NCBI RefSeq assembly: GCF_003122325.1
Contig: NZ_QFBC01000005.1
Span: 1 to 64,000, forward strand
Direction of reading: 5' to 3'
DNA length: 64,000 bases
Source of the DNA: Rhizobium album
GTDB lineage: Bacteria; Pseudomonadota; Alphaproteobacteria; Rhizobiales; Rhizobiaceae
Position 1 is the first letter of the stretch, and every line of letters begins with the position of its first letter. The notes below the pieces were generated by a model. That model saw only the letters and a list, made by a program, of their open reading frames with translations, did not search any database and was not told where the DNA came from. This document shows, one piece after another, positions 26,220-34,545 of the stretch. The position numbers and the translations under genes are program-made.

Positions 26220-27776
26220 TCAGACATGCGCGGACGCTCTCCGTTCGTTGTCCGCCGTCTCCATGGTCACGCCGGAGGCCAGTCGCATGACATTTTCCTC
26301 CGACATGTCCTCTCCCGTCAGTTCCCCGGCGATATGTCCCTCGCGAATCACCGCCACCCGGTCGCAGAGGCCGAGCAGTTCCGGCAGTTCCGACGAGATC
26401 ACCACGATGCCGATGCCGGTTTCGGCAAGCTCGCGCAGAAGCCGGTGGATTTCCGACTTGGCGCCGACATCGATGCCGCGCGTCGGCTCGTCCATCAGGA
26501 TGACCTTCGGATTGACCGACAGCTGCTTGGCGATCGCCACCTTCTGCTGGTTGCCGCCCGACAGCGATGAGACGGGGTAATCGATGCCGCCCATGCGCAC
26601 GCCGAGTTTTCTGGTGAAATCGCGGGCGAGGTCCGCTTCCGCCCGGGCGTTCAACAGCCCGAAGGCCGTCGTCAGGCGCTTCAGATCCAGCGCCGAAATG
26701 TTCTTGGCGATCGACAGGTCGAGGAAAACGCCCGATCCCTTGCGATCTTCCGAGAGATAGACGATGCCGCTCTTCACCGCGTCCGCGTAGGAGCCGATCT
26801 TTTGCGGCACGCCGTGCAGCAGCACGCCGCCCGTCGTCACCGGCCGCAGGCCGCAGATGCCTTCGGCAATCTCCGTCCGCCCGGCGCCGATCAGGCCGCC
26901 GATGCCGAGGATTTCGCCCTTGCGCACCTCGAAGCTGATCTTCGAGAACCGTGCGCCGTCACCGAGATCGCACACCGACAGGATGACGTCGCCCGGCGCG
27001 CCCGCCAGTTTCGGCGGATAAAGCTGGGTGATTTCGCGACCGACCATGCGGCGCACGACATAATCCGCATCGACATCCTTGATCCGGTCCGTCGACACAT
27101 AACGCCCGTCGCGGAACACGGTCACGCGGTCGCAGAGGCTGAAGATTTCAGCCATGCGGTGGCTGATATAGATGATCGAGATGCCCTGCGCCCTGAGATC
27201 GCGGATGATGCCGAACAGCACCTTGGCTTCCGCTTCCGTCAGCGCCGCCGTCGGTTCGTCGAAGATCAGCACGCGGCAGTCGAGCGTCAGCGCCTTGGCG
27301 ATCTCGACGAGCTGCTGGTTGGAAATCGACAGCGTCGAGACCTTGGCGTCGACGGGGATCGGCGCCAGCCGGTGCATGATGTCCTGCGCCCGGCGATTGA
27401 GCTCACGATAGTTCATCAGCGGCGCCTTGCGCAGGCTGGTTGCCGCCATGAACATGTTTTCCGCCACCGTCACGTCGGGGCAAAGGGCGATTTCCTGGTG
27501 CACCAGGCCGATGCCGAGTTTCTGCGCCGTCGCCGGCGAGGCGATGCGCACGACAGTGCCGTCGACGCGGATCTCGCCCTCGCTCGGCTGCAGCACGCCG
27601 GCGATGATGTTCATCAGGGTCGATTTGCCGGCACCGTTTTCGCCGCACAAGGCGTGGATCTCGCCGCGTTCCAGCGTAAAATCGACGCCGCTCAAGGCCT
27701 TTACGACACCGAAATGTTTGGAAACGTTGCGGATTTCCAGAGCGGGACCGCTTGCGGCCGAAACCGTCGATGCCAT
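26220..27776 (-). CDS. CUT2 sugar ABC transporter ATPase
   Basis: A 518-residue double ABC ATPase of the RbsA/XylG type. The first domain has Walker [10 protein letters not shown] near residue 45 and Walker [17 protein letters not shown]. The second has the signature [18 protein letters not shown] and Walker [17 protein letters not shown]. Its first-lobe Walker A is intact, and the second Walker A region ([12 protein letters not shown]) is altered as usual for the family. GGAG precedes the ATG by seven bases. A hairpin lies in the 87-base gap to the binding-protein gene. Confidence 0.9.
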   Translation of the reverse strand: MASTVSAASGPALEIRNVSKHFGVVKALSGVDFTLERGEIHALCGENGAGKSTLMNIIAGVLQPSEGEIRVDGTVVRIASPATAQKLGIGLVHQEIALCPDVTVAENMFMAATSLRKAPLMNYRELNRRAQDIMHRLAPIPVDAKVSTLSISNQQLVEIAKALTLDCRVLIFDEPTAALTEAEAKVLFGIIRDLRAQGISIIYISHRMAEIFSLCDRVTVFRDGRYVSTDRIKDVDADYVVRRMVGREITQLYPPKLAGAPGDVILSVCDLGDGARFSKISFEVRKGEILGIGGLIGAGRTEIAEGICGLRPVTTGGVLLHGVPQKIGSYADAVKSGIVYLSEDRKGSGVFLDLSIAKNISALDLKRLTTAFGLLNARAEADLARDFTRKLGVRMGGIDYPVSSLSGGNQQKVAIAKQLSVNPKVILMDEPTRGIDVGAKSEIHRLLRELAETGIGIVVISSELPELLGLCDRVAVIREGHIAGELTGEDMSEENVMRLASGVTMETADNERRASAHV

Positions 27777-27823
27777 CGGGGTACTCCTCGTCTTCTCCTG
27801 TCCGGATCGCCGGCGGACGAAGC

Positions 27824-27839
27824 GGGCCGGAACCGGCCC
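27824..27839 (-). promoter_or_regulatory. stem-loop between binding-protein and ATPase genes
   Basis: Seven-base arms GGGCCGG and CCGGCCC flank AA; a weaker GTCCG/CGGAC repeat lies beside it at about 27800-27818. Positioned just past the binding-protein stop, like the stem-loop at 9018-9049 in the first sugar operon. Confidence 0.5.
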
Positions 27840-27863
27840 ACCCCAGACCGCCGAACGACGGAC

Positions 27864-28895
27864 TTACTCCTCGATACCCTTCGTACCACGACGCTTCAGG
27901 TACTTGTCCCAATAAAAATCATCGGCGTTTTCGGCCGTGACGATCGACAGGCCGTTGTCGACGAAGGGAACGCTCATCGGGTTGAAGCCGGAACGCTTGG
28001 CATCGTTCATCGGGTCGATGAGTTCCGGATGCTTGGCGAGCCAAAGCAGCATGAAGCCCATGTAGCCCTGCATGCCCTGGTTCGGGTTGATCGAACCGAA
28101 TACTTCGCCGGCCTTGATCATGTCGAGGATGTTGGCGTTGACGTCGGCGCACATGACGAGCACCTTGCCGCCGCTTTCCTTCGAGGCCTGCGCCGCGCCG
28201 ATCGCCGAGTTGGCTTCCGGCATGAAGACGGCGCCGAGGTTCGGGTTGGCCTGGATGATGCTGAGCAGGCCCTGATAGGCCTTGGTCGGGTCCTGGTTCG
28301 ACGCGGCGCGACCGACCAGCTTCATCTCAGGCCACTTTTCCTCCATGCGGCCGATGAAGGCGGCGATGCGCTTGTCGTGATTGTCCTGGCCGGGGTTTTC
28401 CAGGACCGCATATTCACCCTTGCCGCCCAGCTTCTCGGCCAGCGCGTCGGCGGCGTAGATGCCTTCGCGGGTGTTGTCCGAGGTGATGAACGAGATGCGC
28501 TTCGACAGCGGCGAGTCGGCGGCGAAGGTGACGACCGCAGTGCCCTGGTCGATCGCCCGGTTGATCGGCTCGATGAACGGATCGGAGTTCATCGGATGGA
28601 CGAGAATGCCGGCCGGGTTCTGCGCCAGGGCCTGGTCGAACGTGGCGATCTGCTTGTTGACGTCGTATTCCGGCGTGCCGGTATAAGCTGTCTCGCAGCC
28701 AAGCTGCTTGCCGGCCTGCTTGAACATCTCATAGACCGGGAACCAGTATTCGACGCCGGAAACCATGACGTTCATGACGTATTTTTCGCCCGGCTTGCAG
28801 CGGAACGGGTTCTCGGTTTCCTGAGCCGACGCCGTTCCGGACAAAAGGGTGGCTGCCAGGGCCGCGGTTGCGGCCATGCTGAAAAATGTGCGCAA
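27864..28895 (-). CDS. CUT2 sugar ABC transporter substrate-binding protein
   Basis: A 343-residue RbsB-type periplasmic protein. A signal peptide covers about residues 1-24, with cleavage near ASA-QE. The ligand regions read GILVHPMNSDPFIEPINRAI and AVVTFAADSPLSKR, then VFMPEANSAIGAAQ. The FAAD stretch differs from the FDSD-like pair of classical ribose/xylose binders and from LsrB, so the ligand is unknown. The start is TTG at 28895 with AGGAGG four to five bases upstream; an ATG six codons on (28877) lacks such a site. It is the first gene of the polyol operon. Confidence 0.87.
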   Translation of the reverse strand: MRTFFSMAATAALAATLLSGTASAQETENPFRCKPGEKYVMNVMVSGVEYWFPVYEMFKQAGKQLGCETAYTGTPEYDVNKQIATFDQALAQNPAGILVHPMNSDPFIEPINRAIDQGTAVVTFAADSPLSKRISFITSDNTREGIYAADALAEKLGGKGEYAVLENPGQDNHDKRIAAFIGRMEEKWPEMKLVGRAASNQDPTKAYQGLLSIIQANPNLGAVFMPEANSAIGAAQASKESGGKVLVMCADVNANILDMIKAGEVFGSINPNQGMQGYMGFMLLWLAKHPELIDPMNDAKRSGFNPMSVPFVDNGLSIVTAENADDFYWDKYLKRRGTKGIEE

Positions 28896-29036
28896 ATGTC
28901 CTCCTCGAGGCCGAAGCCCCTCCCAAAAATAACCCTCGGCGCTCTGCGCCTGATCTGTGGAACCGCGGGTTCTCCTCGATCCGCGGTGAAGGCAAATTGC
29001 GCGGTTCCCCCGGCATTGTCAATATAATTCATGCAA

Positions 29037-29050
29037 TGAAATATATTTCA
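29037..29050. promoter_or_regulatory. palindromic operator upstream of the polyol operon
   Basis: TGAAATATATTTCA is a perfect 14-bp palindrome differing only in its two central bases from the site at 10132. A consensus minus-strand TTGACA lies at 29022-29017, 14 bases nearer the operon, but its -10 partner is poor. The site could serve the SorC regulator, the LacI regulator of the other operon, or the divergent gene at 29178. Confidence 0.6.
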
Positions 29051-29144
29051 CATCCATGCATCGGAGAACACCTCTTGGAAAGAGAGGCGGCCCGAATAAT
29101 TCCCCCAGCCAACGCGTTCTCGAAATATCAGCACCGAAATCTTG

Positions 29145-29165
29145 AAAGCACCAATGTAGTGCTTT
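29145..29165. repeat. inverted repeat just before the TnpB-like/PspA gene
   Basis: Seven-base arms AAAGCAC and GTGCTTT flank CAATGTA, ending 12 bases before the ATG at 29178; TATATATTTT follows. It could be an operator, a leader hairpin hiding the start, or a relic of a mobile element end. Confidence 0.55.
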
Positions 29166-29177
29166 ATATATTTTACC

Positions 29178-30287
29178 ATGGGTACAAAGCTTAAAGCCGC
29201 TGTCACGCTTGTCCTTCAACTCGCTGAAAAGGAGCGGGGGATGCTTGATGAAACCCTGACTGCCTATCGGCGGGCCATGGCGATCCTGGACCGCACGCGG
29301 GGTGCCAACCTGGTGGCGCTGCATGAGGCGGCCTATGAAGAAATCAGGACGAAGACCGGCCTGCCGTCGCGAATGGCCACGCTGGCCCTGCGCGATCACA
29401 GCCGCCGCCGGACGGATGAAACCGTCTCGGACATTCCGCTCGATGCCAAGCTGTTTGCGGTCAAGGGCCCTGACAGCGTCAGCATCGCCACCGTCGCCGG
29501 ACGCATCGTCGTGCCCTATGCGGTCAGCGGGTATCGCAGCGGCTGGAGCGATTTTGCCGAGGCGCGGCTGGTCTTCGATGGAAATTCGATCCGCATTCAG
29601 GCCGGTATCCAATCCGGCTTCCAACCGAACACGGAGGCTTCCATGACCAATGAAGGTATTCTTGTTCGGCTCGGGCGTGTCATCGCCGGTGTCGTCAACA
29701 ATGCAGTCGATGCTGCAGAATCATCCAATCCCACTGCCGTCGCCCAGCAGGCCGTCCGCGAAATCGGCAAGATCGCCGAGGAAGCACGCACGGCGCTTGG
29801 CATCGCCGTCGCCGCCGGTCACCGCCTGAAGGCCAAGGCCGGTGATCTCGACGCGGAAATCAAGGATCTCGACGAGAAGATCAAGGTCGGTCTGGAGAAT
29901 GGCCGCGAGGATCTCGCCCGCGCCGCCACCGGCCTGCAGATCGACCTCGAAGCGCAGCGCGAGGCGCTGTCCAAGGCGATCCTTGAAAATGCCGCCGAAA
30001 TCGCCGAGGCGGAAACGACGCTGCGCAGCATCGCCTCGGCCCGCGCCGATGCGCAGAAGCGGCTTGAGGACGCCCAGCGGGCGGAACGGGCGGTGCCGAC
30101 ATCGGCGGCCACGCCGTCGCAACGAAACGACCGCCGCCTCGCGGATGCCCTCGGCGCCGTCGAGCGCGTCACCGGCGTTCCCGCCAAGCCGACCGATGGT
30201 GCCGCCGAAGTCGAGGAACTCGGCCGGATGCAGCGCGACAACGCCATCGAGGCGCGTCTCAGGGCCTTCCGGGAAGGTCAGCGCTGA
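29178..30287 (+). CDS. PspA/IM30 family protein with a TnpB-like N-terminal half
   Basis: A 369-codon open frame with two unlike parts. Residues about 156-369 are a PspA/IM30 coiled-coil protein (starting MTNEGILVRLGRVIAG) that binds and repairs the inner membrane; this part opens a PspA-YqiJ-flotillin operon. Residues 1-155 resemble the N-lobe of IS605/IS607-type TnpB. The helical part has IRTKTGLPSRMATLALRD, and a beta part has KGPDSVSIATVAGRIVVPY followed by EARLVFDGNSIRIQAG. The RuvC nuclease half and zinc finger are absent. PspA could start on its own at 29643, where GGAGG lies six bases before an ATG. So this is either a true fusion or two genes sharing a frame. The TnpB resemblance is by eye. 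Confidence 0.7.
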   Translation: MGTKLKAAVTLVLQLAEKERGMLDETLTAYRRAMAILDRTRGANLVALHEAAYEEIRTKTGLPSRMATLALRDHSRRRTDETVSDIPLDAKLFAVKGPDSVSIATVAGRIVVPYAVSGYRSGWSDFAEARLVFDGNSIRIQAGIQSGFQPNTEASMTNEGILVRLGRVIAGVVNNAVDAAESSNPTAVAQQAVREIGKIAEEARTALGIAVAAGHRLKAKAGDLDAEIKDLDEKIKVGLENGREDLARAATGLQIDLEAQREALSKAILENAAEIAEAETTLRSIASARADAQKRLEDAQRAERAVPTSAATPSQRNDRRLADALGAVERVTGVPAKPTDGAAEVEELGRMQRDNAIEARLRAFREGQR

Positions 30288-30955
30288 TGGAGAACGTCGT
30301 CCAGCCCGGCACGGCCCCGTTCTGGATCGCCTTGCTGACGGTGGCGGGTCTCGGCATCGTCGAGCTCGTCTCCGTCCTGCTCGGCGGCTCGGCTTCCGGA
30401 CTGATCGACGACGGGCTCGGCCATCACGGCCATCACGTTCCCGACCATTCGGAGGCCGGCCTGCTCGGCGGCTGGATGTCCTGGCTCAATGCCGGCGGCG
30501 TACCGATCCTCGTCCTGGCGGTGATCCTGCTGTCCGCCTTTGCGGCGGCCGGTTTTGCCATCCAGGCGATGTGGTCCAACGTGACGGGCGGCCCGATGCC
30601 GCTTTATGCCGCCATGACCGGCGCCGTGGCAGTGGCGATCCCGGTCACCCGCTGGACCAGCAACGGCATTTCGAAAATCATCCCGCGCGATGAGACCAAC
30701 GCCGTCGAGCAGGCCGATTTCATCGGCCTCGTCGGTATCGTCACCCTGGGACCGCTCGACCAGGGCAATCCCGGCACGGTTCGCGTCAAGGACCGGTTTG
30801 ACAACATCCACATCCTGCGCACCCGTGCTGCACCCGGCCATGTCATCGCGACGGGCGAACAGGTGCTGATCGTCGACGGCGAGGCAGGTCTTTTCCAAGC
30901 CATTCCGGCGCCGCCGGAACTGGGTCATTCCCACACTGAGAATCACGGGGGCTAA
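30287..30955 (+). CDS. yqiJ: YqiJ-like membrane protein with OB-fold tail
   Basis: A 222-residue inner-membrane protein. Hydrophobic helices lie at about residues 12-34, 70-95 and 103-120, with a histidine-rich loop GHHGHHVPDHSE between the first two. The C-terminal 90 residues form an OB/NfeD-like domain (FIGLVGIVTLGPLDQGNPG, IATGEQVLIVDGE). YqiJ/NfeD proteins accompany flotillins. The ATG overlaps the preceding stop (TGATG), and the flotillin gene starts six bases after its end, so the three genes are co-translated. Confidence 0.85.
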   Translation: MENVVQPGTAPFWIALLTVAGLGIVELVSVLLGGSASGLIDDGLGHHGHHVPDHSEAGLLGGWMSWLNAGGVPILVLAVILLSAFAAAGFAIQAMWSNVTGGPMPLYAAMTGAVAVAIPVTRWTSNGISKIIPRDETNAVEQADFIGLVGIVTLGPLDQGNPGTVRVKDRFDNIHILRTRAAPGHVIATGEQVLIVDGEAGLFQAIPAPPELGHSHTENHGG

Positions 30956-30961
30956 ACGACC

Positions 30962-32695
30962 ATGGACTTTCTTTCGTTAGGACTGATCGCCGGCGTCATC
31001 GTAGTGGCTGTCGTCGTCATCGGCATCATCATGACGTCGCTTTATACGCGAGCGACGCGGGACAAGGCATATGTTCGAACCGGCCTCGGCGGCAAAAAAG
31101 TCGTCCTCGACGGCGGCTCGATCATCCTGCCGATCTTCCACTCCTTCTCCTGGGTTTCGCTGAGCACGCTACGACTGGAAGTCAAGCGCTCCGAACATGA
31201 ATCGCTGATCACCCAGGACCGCATGCGCGCCGACATCACGGCCGAATTCTACGTCCGGGTCAAACCCGACGCCGAAAACATCGCGCTGGCGGCCCAGACG
31301 CTCGGCGACCGCACCAACGATGCCGACGCCCTGAAGGCGCTGGTCGAAGCGAAGTTCGTCGACGGCCTGCGTTCCGTCGCCGCCACCATGACCCTGCGCG
31401 ACCTGCAGGAGCAGCGCGCGGAATTCGTCAAGTCGGTGCAGGCGGCCGTCGCCCATGACCTGCAGTCCAACGGCCTGGAACTCGAATCGGTGTCGCTGAC
31501 CCGCCTCGACCAGACCGATATCAAGCACTTCAACCCCAACAACAGCTTCGACGCCGAAGGTCTGACTGCGCTCACCAAGATCACCGAGGAGCGCAAGCGC
31601 GAGCGCAACCAGATCGTTCGCGACAACGAAGTCGAGATCGCCACCAAGGACCGCGAAGCGGCGCTGCGGCGGCTGACCATCGCCCGCGAGCAGCGGGACG
31701 CCGAACTGAGCCAGGAACGCGACATCGCCAACAAGACCGCCGAGACCCGCGCCGAAGCGGCGAAGGCGGAACAGCTGGCACGGCTCAGCGAAGAAACGTC
31801 CCGCCTCGACACCGAACGCGGCATCGCCGAGCGCGACGCCGAGGCCCGGCAGATCCGCGAAACCGCCCGCATCGAAGCCGAGCGCGGCATTGCCGAACGC
31901 GAAGCCGAGGCCCGCAAGATCACCGAAACGGCCCGCATCGACGCGGCGATCGCCGTGGCGCAGAAGGTCGAGCAGGAACAGGCCGCCCGCGCCAAGGCCG
32001 ACGAGGCGAAGGCTGCGGCAACCACCGCCGAAGAACAGGTCATCACCGCCCGCGAGGTCGAGATCGCCGAGCGCGCCAAGCGCATCGCCGTTCTGGACGC
32101 CCGCAAGGCCGCCGAGCAGGAAGCGACGGCGCTGACCGTCAAGGCGGAAGCCGAACGCCAGGCCGCCGAAAACCTTGCCGCCGCGACGAAGATCGAAGCC
32201 GACGCCGAGGCCGAGGCCGCCAAAATTCGCGCCGCCGGCGTGATCGCGCTCGGCGAGGCCGAGGCGCAGGCCGAACGGGCGAAGAACGAAGCCCGCAATG
32301 CCCTGGCCACCAGCATCATCGAGTTCGAGCTTGCCCGCGCCCGCATCGCCATCGTTCCGGATGCGCTTCAGCAGGCCATGAAGCCGATCGAGAAGATCTC
32401 AGACATCCGCATCTTCAGCGCCGGCAATCTTGCCGGGGCGATGGGTGGAGCGAGCGGCGAGCATACGGGCAATGCCGTTGGCGATCTCAGCAGCCAGCTT
32501 CTCAGCTTCACTGCGCAGAAGCCGATCCTCGACGAAATCCTTGCACAGGCGGGTTTCAAGGGCGCGGACGCCACACAGGCGCTACTGGCGGCTTCCGTCG
32601 GTGCCGTCGGGGAAAAGGCCGCCGCACCGAAGAAGCAGGCCAATTCGACGGTTCAGAACGCGACGCCGAATCCTTCGGGCAACCCGGAAATCTGA
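30962..32695 (+). CDS. yqiK: flotillin family protein
   Basis: A 577-residue flotillin. One N-terminal transmembrane helix (about residues 8-28) is followed by an SPFH/band-7 domain to about residue 200. A long Glu/Ala/Arg-rich coiled coil runs over about residues 200-460, with repeats such as TERGIAERDAEARQIRETAR. A glycine/serine-rich oligomerising tail follows. Flotillins organise lipid domains in the inner membrane. Together with PspA and YqiJ it makes a membrane-integrity module. A strong hairpin terminator follows the stop. Confidence 0.9.
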   Translation: MDFLSLGLIAGVIVVAVVVIGIIMTSLYTRATRDKAYVRTGLGGKKVVLDGGSIILPIFHSFSWVSLSTLRLEVKRSEHESLITQDRMRADITAEFYVRVKPDAENIALAAQTLGDRTNDADALKALVEAKFVDGLRSVAATMTLRDLQEQRAEFVKSVQAAVAHDLQSNGLELESVSLTRLDQTDIKHFNPNNSFDAEGLTALTKITEERKRERNQIVRDNEVEIATKDREAALRRLTIAREQRDAELSQERDIANKTAETRAEAAKAEQLARLSEETSRLDTERGIAERDAEARQIRETARIEAERGIAEREAEARKITETARIDAAIAVAQKVEQEQAARAKADEAKAAATTAEEQVITAREVEIAERAKRIAVLDARKAAEQEATALTVKAEAERQAAENLAAATKIEADAEAEAAKIRAAGVIALGEAEAQAERAKNEARNALATSIIEFELARARIAIVPDALQQAMKPIEKISDIRIFSAGNLAGAMGGASGEHTGNAVGDLSSQLLSFTAQKPILDEILAQAGFKGADATQALLAASVGAVGEKAAAPKKQANSTVQNATPNPSGNPEI

Positions 32696-32713
32696 GCGAA
32701 TATTCGATAATAC

Positions 32714-32737
32714 CGCCTGCCGGACATCCGGCAGGCG
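32714..32737. terminator. bidirectional terminator
   Basis: Eleven-base arms CGCCTGCCGGA and TCCGGCAGGCG flank CA, midway between the converging stops at 32695 and 32739. The arms allow about ten pairs; T-runs are short on both sides. Confidence 0.65.
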
Positions 32738-32738
32738 C

Positions 32739-33671
32739 CTATTGCTCCTCGACCGCGAATTGTGACCGCTCGAACAGCAGGATCACGATCAGGGCGATGA
32801 CGAAAGGGATGAGAAGGTAGAACAGGCGGAACACCACCAGCGCCGCCAGCACGTCCGCCTGGTCCATATCCGGCAAGCCGGTGATGAACACCAGTTCCAG
32901 CACGCCGAGGCCGCCGGGCGCATGGGAAACCAGCGCCGCGGAAAAGGACACCAGGAAGATGCCGAGCACGACGAAATAGCCGGGGTTCCCCGCCTCGGGC
33001 AGGGCGAAATAGATGATGCCCGCCGCCGCCAGCAGTTCCAGCGGCCCGATCACCAGTTGCTGCACCACCACCGGCGGACGCGGGTAGGAAAGTTCGAGCT
33101 TGCCGAGCGACAGGGTGCGAAATCCCAGCATGCTGCCGATGACATACAGCGACACGAGAGCGAGCAGCACGAAGCCGGTCGTGCGCGACGCATCCAGCGG
33201 CAGGACATCAACGAAACGTTCGACGATCGTCGGCTCGAACACCAGCACGATGCCGCCGAGCAGGACGGTGCCGAGCATGAAGGTAAACGAGCAGAACGCC
33301 ACCAGCACGCCCACCTCCTGCCCGGTCAGGCCGCGGGAGGTATAGGCCCGGTAACGCACGACGGCGCCGGACAGAACGGACGCGCCGACATTGTGGGACA
33401 GGGCGTAGGTGGTGAAGGAGGCGAGCGTTATGAACAGCCACGGCACCTTGCGCCGGAGATGCAGAAGCGCGATGCGATCATAGCCGGCAAGGGCCGCATA
33501 AGCGAGCAGCGTCGCCGCGCCCGACAGCAGCCAATTGTGCAACGGGATCGCCCGAAAGCTGGCAATCATGTCGTCGAGGGAAAGGCCGCGCAGTTCCCGA
33601 TACAGCAGCCATATCGAGAAGACGACGGCAGCGAGACCGATTACCGGCCAGATGTATTTCTTCAAACTCAT
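32739..33671 (-). CDS. YbhN/UPF0104-type membrane protein
   Basis: A 310-residue inner-membrane protein with eight or so transmembrane helices. It matches the flippase-like domain of lysylphosphatidylglycerol synthase-type proteins (UPF0104), with the family's SHNVGASVLSGAVVRYRAY and SHAPGGLGVLELVF motifs. It lacks the transferase domain of MprF, so lipid export or flipping is possible, not aminoacylation. The ATG at 33671 begins the conserved region; the open frame continues 119 codons upstream without family similarity, through the sigma promoter. Confidence 0.8.
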   Translation of the reverse strand: MSLKKYIWPVIGLAAVVFSIWLLYRELRGLSLDDMIASFRAIPLHNWLLSGAATLLAYAALAGYDRIALLHLRRKVPWLFITLASFTTYALSHNVGASVLSGAVVRYRAYTSRGLTGQEVGVLVAFCSFTFMLGTVLLGGIVLVFEPTIVERFVDVLPLDASRTTGFVLLALVSLYVIGSMLGFRTLSLGKLELSYPRPPVVVQQLVIGPLELLAAAGIIYFALPEAGNPGYFVVLGIFLVSFSAALVSHAPGGLGVLELVFITGLPDMDQADVLAALVVFRLFYLLIPFVIALIVILLFERSQFAVEEQ

Positions 33672-33964
33672 CCAGCCAGCCCGTGTTCTTTTCCCGTCAA
33701 ACCCATGGTCCTCCACGTTATGATGATGCGTCCATCTACCCACGGCAGGTGCGGGCGTGACAAGTGTATTTTTACCAAAGCCGCCGATGTGGAACCAAGC
33801 GATGCGGGTATTTGCAGCGGTCTTCTGGCAATCATCCGTCCATTCCCTTTCCTTTTTCTGAACGGCCGCGCATTTTTGGGACACGAACCAAAAACGGCGA
33901 ACGGCCTGTTCAGGCCAGTGTTCCAGCAGCCAACGCCGGATATGCAATTTTTTCCGAAAGCGGT
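33672..33964. other. intergenic region upstream of the ECF sigma gene
   Basis: Together with the promoter at 33965-33990 this forms a 328-base gap between divergent genes. I see no convincing gene or repeat in it; the long minus-strand frame crossing it is the unused upstream extension of the YbhN-like gene. It must carry the promoter of that gene, which I could not locate. Confidence 0.4.
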
Positions 33965-33990
33965 GGAATAGCACCGGCCGGGCTTGCGTA
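33965..33990 (+). promoter_or_regulatory. ECF-type promoter with leaderless start
   Basis: GGAAT at 33965-33969 and CGTA at 33987-33990 lie 17 bases apart. The -10 ends nine bases before the sigma ATG at 34000, so transcription would begin at or just before the start codon. No ribosome site is present, in keeping with a leaderless message. The -35 differs from GGAAC, pointing to autoregulation by this second ECF factor. Confidence 0.6.
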
Positions 33991-33999
33991 TACTGGGTC

Positions 34000-34545
34000 A
34001 TGGAAAAGAAACGCAGCCCTTTCGACATCGTCGGCCAGTTGGAGACCCTGCGGCGTTACGCGCGCTCGCTGGTGCGCAATGCCGACGAGGCGGAAGACCT
34101 TGTGCACGATGCGCTCGTCCGGGCCTATGAGCACGAAAGCAGCTTCCGGCGCGGTGCCAACATCCGCAACTGGCTGCTGTCGATCGTGCACAACACCCAT
34201 ATCGACCGCATCCGCCGCGCCCGGTCCCAGACGCGGCGCGTGGAGGCGGCGGCACAGGTGACAGAACAAGCGGCCCCCGCCGATCAGGACCATGCCGTCC
34301 GCCTGCGCCAGGTGCGCGAGGCGTTTTTCGCCCTGCCGGAAGAGCAGCGCGAAGCCCTGCATCTCGTGGCGATGGAAGATCTGTCCTACCAGGAGGCGGC
34401 CGACGCGCTCGGCATTCCGGTCGGAACGCTGATGTCGCGCATTTCGCGGGCACGGGAAAAACTCAGGAATTTCGAAGACCAGGCCGGTGCCGCCAAGGGC
34501 GGCCACCTGCGACTGATCGGAGGAGCAGACAATGAAAAGCGTTGA
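34000..34545 (+). CDS. ECF RNA polymerase sigma factor
   Basis: A 181-residue ECF sigma factor. Region 2 includes NADEAEDLVHDALVRAYEH and RNWLLSIVHNTHIDRIRR. Region 4 includes YQEAADALGIPVGTLMSRIS, the -35 reading helix. Sequence differs from the EcfG factor at 12173. Its gene overlaps the next by 14 bases; that gene encodes a membrane protein of anti-sigma type. A GGAAT/CGTA promoter directly upstream suggests it drives itself. The inducing signal is unknown; the following Bax inhibitor and DUF2076 genes may be targets. Confidence 0.88.
   Translation: MEKKRSPFDIVGQLETLRRYARSLVRNADEAEDLVHDALVRAYEHESSFRRGANIRNWLLSIVHNTHIDRIRRARSQTRRVEAAAQVTEQAAPADQDHAVRLRQVREAFFALPEEQREALHLVAMEDLSYQEAADALGIPVGTLMSRISRAREKLRNFEDQAGAAKGGHLRLIGGADNEKR

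Noticed and set aside
19095-28895. Reading the second sugar operon as an AI-2 (lsr) uptake system
   Set aside because: SorC regulator, FGGY kinase, DhnA aldolase and CUT2 transporter families match lsr, but the kinase looks more like LyxK, the binding protein lacks LsrB-type ligand stretches, LsrG is missing, and GlpD-like and reductase genes are extra.
28956-28985. GGAAC on the plus strand before the TnpB-like/PspA gene as an EcfG promoter
   Set aside because: The bases 16-17 positions downstream read TCCG and the distance to the gene is over 190 bases.
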